Part shown: piece by piece, positions 5,610-11,097 of the stretch
How positions within the stretch are numbered: the first letter of the stretch is position 1
How the letters are laid out: each line of letters begins with the position of its first letter
DNA from: JAMXLO01 sp035569235
Lineage (GTDB): Bacteria; Pseudomonadota; Alphaproteobacteria; Acetobacterales; Acetobacteraceae
Assembly: GCA_035569235.1 (NCBI GenBank)
Contig: DATMND010000385.1
Span: 1-11,097, forward strand
Length of the DNA: 11,097 nt
Direction of reading: 5' to 3'
Program-made: the position numbers and the translations under genes
Notes under the pieces: generated by a model
Database searches by the model: none
Told to the model about the DNA's origin: nothing
What the model saw: only the letters and a program-made list of their open reading frames with translations

Positions 5610-6248
5610 ATGGCCAAACATCCCAACGTCACCGTGGTGGCTCATCCGCTGGTGCAGCACAAGTTGACCCTGCTGCGCGACAAACGCACGCCGACGGCAC
5701 AGTTCCGCCAGCTTGCACGCGAGATCAGCCTGCTGATGGCCTATGAGGTCACGCGCGCGCTGCCGCTCGAAAACGTGGAGATCGAGACACCGCTCGAGCG
5801 CATGCTCGCGCCACATCTGGTCGGCAAGAAGCTATGCTTCGTCTCGATCCTGCGTGCCGGCAATGGGATACTCGACGGAATGCTGGATCTGGTGCCGTCG
5901 GCGCGCGTCGGCCACATCGGGCTGTACCGCGATCCGGTGACGCTGATGCCGGTTGAGTATTACGTGAAGCTGCCGGATGACGTGAACAAACGGCTGGCGG
6001 TGGTGGTTGATCCAATGCTGGCCACCGGTCATTCCGCCTGCGCCGCGGTCGCGCGTCTCAAGCAAGCGGGCGCCGCACAGATCAGCTTCACATGTCTGAT
6101 CGCCGCTCCCGAAGGATTGCAGGTCTTCACCGGGGAACATCCCGACGTGAAGCTGTTCACGGCAGCGATCGACCGCTGCCTGGATGATCACGGCTACATC
6201 CGTCCGGGTCTCGGCGATGCGGGCGATAGGCTGTACGGGACTCGGTAG
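5610..6248 (+). CDS. upp: Uracil phosphoribosyltransferase
   Basis: The enzyme salvages uracil: uracil plus PRPP gives UMP and pyrophosphate, in the cytosol. The 212-residue length is normal. The PRPP loop is VVVDPMLATGHS (131-142), and the uracil-binding C-terminal signature YIRPGLGDAGDRLYGT occupies 196-211. SILRAGNGILDGM (79-91) and the early segment KLTLLRDKRTPTAQFR (18-33) are also characteristic. The usual small residue in the PRPP loop (ATGGS or ATGNS) is His141 here. AGGGAG lies seven bases before the ATG. It follows the transporter gene by 18 bases and may be cotranscribed. It converges on the amidase gene with nine bases between stops and no visible terminator. Confidence 0.96.
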   Translation: MAKHPNVTVVAHPLVQHKLTLLRDKRTPTAQFRQLAREISLLMAYEVTRALPLENVEIETPLERMLAPHLVGKKLCFVSILRAGNGILDGMLDLVPSARVGHIGLYRDPVTLMPVEYYVKLPDDVNKRLAVVVDPMLATGHSACAAVARLKQAGAAQISFTCLIAAPEGLQVFTGEHPDVKLFTAAIDRCLDDHGYIRPGLGDAGDRLYGTR

Positions 6249-6257
6249 CTACTATTG

Positions 6258-7433
6258 TCATTTTGCGACCTCCATGGCCAACGCAACCGCGACAAGCATT
6301 GCATCGGTTCCGCGTCCGCCGATGATCGACAGGCCGATCGGCAACCCGTCCACCGTTGCGCCGGGAATGCTGACCTGTGGCACACCGGTAAGTCCGCCCT
6401 GCGCACACAAACAGCCGATGCGGTCCCGCATCGGACCGAGCACCGGCAGCGACAGTCCTTTCTTCGGTGCCGGAAATGGCGTGGTCGGCAGGCACAGGAT
6501 CGTCCCCTGCGGCAGCAGATACGCCATCCTGGCGCGCGCCTCCTGCCGCATCAATTCCGCCCAGCTTCGATCGGACTCCGGTATCGTCGAGCCCGCGACA
6601 AGACCGCGCGCGACGTTGAACGCCATGCGCGGATTGTCGCGCTCGACCCATGGCTTGAACGTCTGCCACGCCTCGTGCGGTTGCAGCGTTCGCTGCGCGC
6701 GCGACCAGACCGACAGGCCCTGCGGCGCCATCATCTCTTCCCGTGCCGATCCGATCAGCGTCGCAAGTTTCGCTACCATCGGCTGCAACGCAGCAGCCAC
6801 CGCGGCATCGGCAAAACCAAAGGCATCGACGGCGACAATCAATCGCGTGGGCAGCGTGTCGGCGATCGTCTCACCAAGCAGCACGCTGGACACACATGCG
6901 AAAGTGTCCGCGTCGCGGTCGAACCAGCCCGTCGTGTCCGAACTGGGCGCCTGCGGCAACATGCCGGTGACGTCGAGACGCCCATGTGTCGGACGGATTC
7001 CATACAGCCCACAGAAGCTCGCCGGCACGCGCACCGAGCCGCCCGTATCGGTACCCAACGCCGTGTCGCAGAGTCCGGCCGCGACAGCGGCAGCCGAACC
7101 GGAGGACGAGCCACCCGGCACGCGGTCCGGCGCCTTCGTGTTGAGCGGCGTGCCGTCGAACGCATTCTCGCCGAGGATGCCGAGCGAAACCTCGTCCGTG
7201 ATGGTCTTGCCGATCAGCTTCGCGCCGGCATCGAGCAGCGTCTGCACGGCCCATGCGTGTTTCGTTGGCACCGGATTGCTGCGTGCCCAGTCATGGTTGC
7301 CACCGCCGGTGGGATAGCCCGCTACATCGAACAGGTCCTTCGCCGCGAAGGTAAGGCCAGCAAGCGGTCCGTCACGTGCTCCGTCGATGGTGATCCGCGG
7401 ACCGGGAATGAAGGCGTTGATTGCATCGGTCAT
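6258..7433 (-). CDS. Amidase-signature family hydrolase
   Basis: This 391-residue enzyme belongs to the amidase-signature family, which hydrolyses carboxamide bonds with a Ser-cisSer-Lys triad. Lys32 lies in TFAAKDLFDVAG (28-39). GGSSSGSA (107-114) contains the cis-Ser (Ser109 by alignment), and GTDTGGSVRVPAS (127-139) contains the nucleophile Ser133. The 24-residue spacing between the two serines matches the family. There is no signal peptide, so it is probably cytosolic. It is shorter than the 450-500 residues of GatA-type members and has no partner gatB/gatC nearby, so a GatCAB subunit is unlikely; a small-amide hydrolase is more likely. The substrate is unknown. AAAGG lies seven bases before the ATG. 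It starts 15 bases after the alpha/beta hydrolase stop and is the last gene of the minus-strand series. Confidence 0.93.
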   Translation of the reverse strand: MTDAINAFIPGPRITIDGARDGPLAGLTFAAKDLFDVAGYPTGGGNHDWARSNPVPTKHAWAVQTLLDAGAKLIGKTITDEVSLGILGENAFDGTPLNTKAPDRVPGGSSSGSAAAVAAGLCDTALGTDTGGSVRVPASFCGLYGIRPTHGRLDVTGMLPQAPSSDTTGWFDRDADTFACVSSVLLGETIADTLPTRLIVAVDAFGFADAAVAAALQPMVAKLATLIGSAREEMMAPQGLSVWSRAQRTLQPHEAWQTFKPWVERDNPRMAFNVARGLVAGSTIPESDRSWAELMRQEARARMAYLLPQGTILCLPTTPFPAPKKGLSLPVLGPMRDRIGCLCAQGGLTGVPQVSIPGATVDGLPIGLSIIGGRGTDAMLVAVALAMEVAK

Positions 7434-7448
7434 TCGTGGGCCTTTGCT

Positions 7449-8303
7449 TCAGCGCTGCGACAGGAAATGCAACAACGCCTCATTGAACAGCGCGGGATCC
7501 TGCAGAAAGGCGAAGTGGCTCACTCCCGGCAGGATCAATTCGCCGGCGCCGGGAATGAGCGAAGCCATGTAATCGGTGTTCTCGCGTTTGATCGCCTCAT
7601 CGTGGTCCGCATCGACGACCCATGTCGGCACCACGATGCCGCGCAGTTGAGCCTCGGTGAAGTGTGGCTCGGTCGCCCACATGTGGCTGATGTTCTCGAG
7701 GAACACCTTGAACTCCTTTGGCGTGGGTGACAGCCGCTCGTATTCGTGCGCGGCGCGTTCGATGTAGGCCGAGAACACCGGACTCTTCTCCACGTCCTTC
7801 ACCCCGGAAGGATCGGAATTCGCGGCGAAAGCAAACAGTCTCGTCAAACGTTCCGGGTGATGGATCGCGATGTCGAGACCGATGATTGCGCCATCGCTCC
7901 AGCCCACCAGCGCCGCCGCGCGAATGTGCAGCATGTCCATTAGCGCCAGGACGTCCGATGCCATCACATCATATGCGATCGGCGCGGCATTGCGCGTGCT
8001 GCGACCATGCCCGCGGCTGTCGAGTACAACCACCTGATAGCCCCGCGCCAAAACGGGGATCTGGAGTCCCCAGTAGTCAGAATTGGCAAGCCCGCCGTGC
8101 ACCAGGATCACCGGATCGCCATGCCCGAACACGGCATACCAAAGGCGAATACCGTTCACCGCGGCAACGCCGCTGTGCTCGGCCTTGGGCAATGCAGGGG
8201 TCGGCGGCAGGCGCTCCCAAGGGTATTGCTGTGCGGCAGCCGGAACCGCGGAGCAGAGCACCATCCAAATCAACAGGCCCAATCCGACGCGGTGCATCCG
8301 CAT
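7449..8303 (-). CDS. Exported alpha/beta hydrolase
   Basis: This 284-residue alpha/beta-hydrolase-fold protein has an N-terminal signal peptide (MRMHR, a hydrophobic core at 6-20, probable cleavage after AAA24), so it probably acts in the periplasm. The HGG oxyanion segment is at 69-71 (VHGGLANSDYWG). LDSRGHGRS (94-102) is a typical strand and turn. The nucleophile elbow GWSDG (134-138) gives Ser136, VDADHDE (230-236) supplies the acid (probably Asp235), and GVSHF (260-264) gives His263. The substrate cannot be read from sequence. GGAGG nine bases before the ATG supports this start; an ATG two codons on is less well placed. The gene follows ccmI by 48 bases and precedes the amidase by 15, so the two hydrolases probably form a unit. 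Confidence 0.93.
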   Translation of the reverse strand: MRMHRVGLGLLIWMVLCSAVPAAAQQYPWERLPPTPALPKAEHSGVAAVNGIRLWYAVFGHGDPVILVHGGLANSDYWGLQIPVLARGYQVVVLDSRGHGRSTRNAAPIAYDVMASDVLALMDMLHIRAAALVGWSDGAIIGLDIAIHHPERLTRLFAFAANSDPSGVKDVEKSPVFSAYIERAAHEYERLSPTPKEFKVFLENISHMWATEPHFTEAQLRGIVVPTWVVDADHDEAIKRENTDYMASLIPGAGELILPGVSHFAFLQDPALFNEALLHFLSQR

Positions 8304-8311
8304 GCGTTCTG

Positions 8312-8342
8312 CCCTCCGTGTCTTCGTGCCTTTGTGGTGAAC
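8312..8342. repeat. Dispersed-type repeat (TTCACCACAAAGGCACGAAG form) between ccmI and the hydrolase
   Basis: On the minus strand the 48-base gap is almost filled by TTCACCACAAAGGCACGAAG followed by ACACGGAGGG. From memory, closely related strings recur in intergenic regions of many unrelated bacteria. Its final GGAGG is also the apparent ribosome binding site of the hydrolase gene. Only one copy is present in this window, so repetition is not shown here. Confidence 0.5.
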
Positions 8343-8351
8343 CTTCTTACT

Positions 8352-9062
8352 TCACTTCGCCTCCGACAACCGCTTCTGCGCCATCGGCCGCCACGGCGCA
8401 TCGGCGGGCGACTCCGCCAGCGCACGGCGGAACAGCCCGGCCGCCTCATCGGTGACGCGGCCTGCCGTCTCGCTGATCGCCTCGGCTGCCTCCGCCGCAA
8501 GCGTAGGATCGAAACGGGTTGCCAGCGCGGTCCGCCAGGCATCCGCGGCCGCACTTAACCTGCCGCGGCTGACCTCGGCATTGCCGAGCAGCACATACCC
8601 CTGGCGCGCCTGTTCGCTGTGCGGATCAAGCGTTGCCAGGCGGACGCGAAGCTGCGCGATCAGCGCGGCCTCCTGCTCGGCGCGCTGTTGCGACGCGGCG
8701 ATGCGCTCGGCGAGCGGTGCGGCGGGCAGATTTGGATTTCCGCCGACGACATAAAGCGCGAAGGCACCGATCGGGACCAGCACCAGTGCGATCAGGATCG
8801 GCGACGGCGAACTCGTCTGCGGTGCATCCTCGGCTCCGCCGGCGGCATTGAGCAGACGACGTTGCACCTCCAGCACCGCGCTCGCATGCTCCGCTGTGGC
8901 AATCCGTCCATCGGCCAGGTCACGATCCAGCTCGGCCAACTGGGCACGATGCAACGCGATCGCTGCCTCGCGCCGGCTGCGCGCGCCCGCCGCACGGCGC
9001 AACGAGAGTGCCAACGGTGCGAGCGCGATGGCCGCCAGCAGCGCAATGGCAAGCCAGATCAT
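8352..9062 (-). CDS. ccmI: Cytochrome c maturation protein CcmI (CycH)
   Basis: CcmI holds apocytochrome c at the periplasmic side of the inner membrane and passes it to the haem-ligation complex. The 236 residues show the family layout. A first membrane helix lies at about 2-20. A charged, mainly helical cytoplasmic loop follows (EAAIALHRAQLAELDRDLA at 32-50, then DGRIATAEH), a pattern typical of CcmI/NrfG-type proteins. A second membrane helix lies at about 89-107, followed by GGNPNLPAAPLAER and a TPR-like helical periplasmic domain from about 125 to the end (YVLLGNAEVSRGRLSAAADA at 156-175). It is shorter than gammaproteobacterial CcmI and has no extra C-terminal domain. It starts 10 bases after ccmH. 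Confidence 0.9.
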   Translation of the reverse strand: MIWLAIALLAAIALAPLALSLRRAAGARSRREAAIALHRAQLAELDRDLADGRIATAEHASAVLEVQRRLLNAAGGAEDAPQTSSPSPILIALVLVPIGAFALYVVGGNPNLPAAPLAERIAASQQRAEQEAALIAQLRVRLATLDPHSEQARQGYVLLGNAEVSRGRLSAAADAWRTALATRFDPTLAAEAAEAISETAGRVTDEAAGLFRRALAESPADAPWRPMAQKRLSEAK

Positions 9063-9072
9063 GCCCGGTCGG

Positions 9073-9525
9073 TCACGACTTCATCAGATCGGCGACGCGC
9101 CGCTGCTCGGCCTCGGTCAGCGGCTCGGGCGGGCCGGGGCGCCGACGCCTGGCGATCAGCACCGTTCCAATGCCGATCAGCAGCGCAAGCCCTGGTGCCG
9201 TCCACAGCACGAAGGTCTCTGCATTGAATGGCGGGCGCAGACGAACGAAATCGCCATAGCGCGCCACCATCCAGGCGGTCACCTGCTGGTCCGTGTCTCC
9301 CGCGACGACACGTTGGCGAATGATGTGCCGAAGGTCGCGTGCCAGGTCCGCGTTTGACTCTTCGACGCTTTCATTTTGGCACACCAGGCAGCGAAGCTGG
9401 TGGCCGATCGCCTCTGCGCGCAGTTCCTGCTGGCGGTCAGGCAGCAATTCGCCGGGGTCGCTGATCGCATTCGCCGGCGCGGCGGCCAGCAGCAGCACGG
9501 GCAGGAGGAATGCGGCAAACTTCAC
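9073..9525 (-). CDS. ccmH: Cytochrome c maturation thiol oxidoreductase CcmH (CycL)
   Basis: CcmH is a membrane-anchored periplasmic protein that reduces the haem-binding CxxCH cysteines of apocytochrome c. The 150 residues include a signal peptide (about 1-20, ending PANA), the redox motif LRCLVCQNES with Cys46 and Cys49, and the conserved ADLARDLR helix. WMVARYGDFVRLRPPF precedes one membrane helix at about 107-125, with a basic RRRR stop-transfer, and a short cytoplasmic tail. The start is a GTG overlapping the ccmG stop by four bases (GTGA), so the two genes are translationally coupled. Confidence 0.95.
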   Translation of the reverse strand: MKFAAFLLPVLLLAAAPANAISDPGELLPDRQQELRAEAIGHQLRCLVCQNESVEESNADLARDLRHIIRQRVVAGDTDQQVTAWMVARYGDFVRLRPPFNAETFVLWTAPGLALLIGIGTVLIARRRRPGPPEPLTEAEQRRVADLMKS

Positions 9526-10079
9526 GTCAGACTCTGCAACAGCGGCGCCAATGATTGTTGCACGACATCCTCGCTGAGGCCGCCGGCCCAGCGCCAGCGC
9601 ACGATGCCGGCCTTGTCCACGAGGTATGATTCGGGCACGCCGTAAACACCGAAATCAATCGCCACCCGGCCCGGCTCATCGCGCGCGATGCGCGTGTAGG
9701 GATCGCCGTTCTGTTGCAGGAAGTCCGAAGTGGCGTCGGCCTTGTCCTTGTAGGCGATGCCCCAGAGCGGCAGCCCCTGCTGCTTGAGCGTCATCAGCAC
9801 CGGCGCCTCCTGCACACAGGGAATGCACCAGGATGCGAAGAAGTTGATCAGCACCGCGCGACCGGTCGCGGTGACATCCGCGCTGGAGAACCCTTGGCTC
9901 GGCTGCTGGCCCGGCAGCGAAAATGTTGGCAGGGGCTTGCCGATCAGCATGCTCGGCACTTCATGCGGATCGTAGCGGCCCGCGCGCATGCGTTCGAGCA
10001 GAGTCCAGAATGCAGCCCCCCCGACAGCGGCGATACCCAGCGGGGCGAGCAGGAAAAAGCGGCGCTGGATGGGGGTCAT
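9522..10079 (-). CDS. ccmG: Thiol:disulfide interchange protein CcmG (DsbE)
   Basis: CcmG is a membrane-tethered periplasmic thioredoxin that supplies reducing power to CcmH and apocytochrome c. The 185-residue protein has one N-terminal membrane anchor (about 8-26). It is followed by GKPLPTFSLPG (47-57), which is typical of DsbE proteins, and the active site FFASWCIPCVQEAP with Cys85 and Cys88. GVYGVPESYLVDKAG carries the cis-Pro loop near the C-terminus. The start at 10079 is chosen because MTPIQRRFFLL begins the anchor. The frame stays open 100 codons upstream, but that extension is a translation of the G-rich repeats and the end of ccmF. A G-run lies five bases before the ATG and doubles as the ribosome binding site. 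Confidence 0.94.
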   Translation of the reverse strand: MTPIQRRFFLLAPLGIAAVGGAAFWTLLERMRAGRYDPHEVPSMLIGKPLPTFSLPGQQPSQGFSSADVTATGRAVLINFFASWCIPCVQEAPVLMTLKQQGLPLWGIAYKDKADATSDFLQQNGDPYTRIARDEPGRVAIDFGVYGVPESYLVDKAGIVRWRWAGGLSEDVVQQSLAPLLQSLT

Positions 10080-10090
10080 TACAGCCCCCG

Positions 10091-10173
10091 CCCCCCAACC
10101 CCCTCCCCCAAGGGGAGGGGGAGAACGTACGGCAGCAACACTCCCCCTCCCCTTGCGGGAGGGGGTTGGGGGG
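10091..10173. repeat. 33-bp inverted repeat of G/C-run elements inside the ccm operon
   Basis: The arms 10091-10123 and 10141-10173 are complementary at 32 of 33 positions across a 17-base spacer. They are two more copies of the element at 3401-3546, here in the opposite relative order. Together they fill most of the 109-base gap between ccmF and ccmG. In the ccm transcript they would form a very stable hairpin. The downstream arm plus the adjoining G-run at 10085-10089 gives four G-runs of five or six bases just before the ccmG start. Confidence 0.85.
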
Positions 10174-10188
10174 AGGGGTCCTGCCCCA

Positions 10189-11097
10189 TCACGGCACAAC
10201 TCCGGCCTGCATCCCGGCAGCACGCCGTGACGGCGCGCCGACACGTAGTCGCCGGTCGGCGAGCGACAGCGCCCCGCCGATGGCCATGACCAGCGCCCCG
10301 AGCCATATCCAAGGCGCCAGCGGATTGACATGCAGGCGCAGCACTGCCGCGCCGTCACGCTCCTCGCCCAGCACCGCATAGAGATCGCGGAATCCGTTGG
10401 TCTCGATCGCCGTGTCGGTGACCGCCGTCTTCTGCACGGTGAACATTCGCCGTGAGGGGTGGAACGTCACCACCTCCTGCCCGCCTCGGGTCACTCGGAC
10501 ATCCGCGACGCGCGCCGTGTAATTCGGCCCTTGCTCGTCGTGCAAGCCAAGCAACGTCCAGTCATAGCCGGCGAGTTGCACGCTCTGTCCCGGATTGACC
10601 GCGACAATTGTGCTGGCCGCAAGCGACATCCCGGCGATGCCGGCGACAGTAACGCCCATGCCGGAATGCGCGACCGCCGAGCCCCACACCGACAGCGGCT
10701 GCGCGGCCACGCGCGCACGGAACGTGGCGAACGGCGCACGGAACAGCCGCGTACGCTCGACAACCTCGGCGAACGCGCCGCAGATCAGCCAGGCGGAGGC
10801 GGCGAAGCCCAGCGAGGCCAGCCCGTAGCGCAACCCCAGCGCGGCAATCATGCCGATCGCAGCCGCGATCAGCGCCGCCCACCATAGCTTGAGCAACGCT
10901 GGCCACAGCTCCGCTCGTTTCCACGGCAGCACCGGGCCGAGCGACATCGCCAGGAACAGTGGAACGGCGAGCGGGAACACCGTCGACTGGAAATACGGCG
11001 GTCCCACACTGAGCTTGGCACCGAACACCAGTTCGGCGAACAGCGGATACGTCGTCCCGGTCAGCACGACGGCGCAGATCGAGCACAGCAGGATGTT
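10189..11097 (-). CDS. ccmF: Haem lyase subunit CcmF (CycK), C-terminal 302 residues; upstream part outside window
   Basis: CcmF is a polytopic inner-membrane protein that, with CcmH and CcmI, attaches haem to apocytochrome c. The visible part begins in mid-helix, running into VLTGTTYPLFAEL, and shows LSVGPPYFQ (about 29-37), a conserved CcmF motif. Four more membrane helices follow within about residues 43-160. The last includes VAHSGMGVTVAG, whose His144 (visible numbering) is a conserved family histidine. A periplasmic domain follows (about 165-250). The final helix APWIWLGALVMAIGGALSL is followed by ADRR and a basic tail, so the C-terminus is complete. The gene starts beyond 11097. The order ccmF-G-H-I is the usual one for System I operons. 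Confidence 0.95.
   Translation of the reverse strand, partial: NILLCSICAVVLTGTTYPLFAELVFGAKLSVGPPYFQSTVFPLAVPLFLAMSLGPVLPWKRAELWPALLKLWWAALIAAAIGMIAALGLRYGLASLGFAASAWLICGAFAEVVERTRLFRAPFATFRARVAAQPLSVWGSAVAHSGMGVTVAGIAGMSLAASTIVAVNPGQSVQLAGYDWTLLGLHDEQGPNYTARVADVRVTRGGQEVVTFHPSRRMFTVQKTAVTDTAIETNGFRDLYAVLGEERDGAAVLRLHVNPLAPWIWLGALVMAIGGALSLADRRLRVGAPSRRAAGMQAGVVP

Noticed and set aside
6249..6257. Terminator between the converging upp and amidase genes
   Set aside because: Only nine bases separate the stops, and no stem-loop with a T-run is visible there.
6255..7730. 491-codon plus-strand frame opposite the amidase and hydrolase
   Set aside because: It has Arg/Gln/His-rich shadow composition and spans two well-identified genes on the other strand.
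10080..10379. 100-codon N-terminal extension of CcmG
   Set aside because: The extension translates the end of ccmF and the G-rich repeats. The membrane anchor of CcmG begins right after the ATG at 10079.

Overview
The window looks like chromosomal DNA of a high-GC alphaproteobacterium. A member of the Rhodospirillales, perhaps Acetobacteraceae, is my best guess. The reasons are a DUF1674/SDHAF4-type succinate dehydrogenase assembly factor, a ccmF-G-H-I cytochrome c maturation operon, a yggT-DUF167-folD cluster, and G/C-run palindromic repeats of a kind common in such genomes. This placement is an inference from gene content, not from a phylogenetic marker.

Bases 1 to about 1690 are gene-poor and look accessory. 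They hold the N-terminal part of a serine recombinase (minus strand, running off the left edge), a 44-bp dyad over its promoter, a small internally duplicated hypothetical protein, about 475 bases without a convincing gene but with clustered GGACCC/GGGTCC hairpins, a possible 63-residue membrane protein, and short direct and inverted repeats. This block ends at the 3' end of a tRNA-Ala(CGC) gene, a classic position for integrated elements.

From 1694 rightward the content is housekeeping. A plus-strand operon yggT, DUF167 and folD (1898-3353) is joined by 4-base overlaps with TTG and GTG starts. It converges on the SDHAF4 gene (3577-3732, minus) across a pair of inverted G-rich elements. A plus-strand run then encodes a VOC (glyoxalase-fold) protein and a major facilitator transporter, with overlapping stop and start codons, followed 18 bases later by uracil phosphoribosyltransferase.

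The remainder (6258-11097) is one minus-strand series. In transcription order it is ccmF (truncated by the window edge), ccmG, ccmH, ccmI, an exported alpha/beta hydrolase and an amidase-signature enzyme, the last converging on upp with 9 bases between stops. The Ccm proteins act together at the periplasmic face of the inner membrane: CcmG and CcmH keep apocytochrome thiols reduced, CcmI chaperones the apocytochrome, and CcmF takes part in haem ligation.

The most interesting item is the ccmF-ccmG gap. It carries a nearly perfect 33-bp inverted repeat whose downstream arm, in the mRNA, is four long G-runs ending five bases before the ccmG start codon. This is a candidate hairpin/G-quadruplex switch over the ccmG ribosome binding site.
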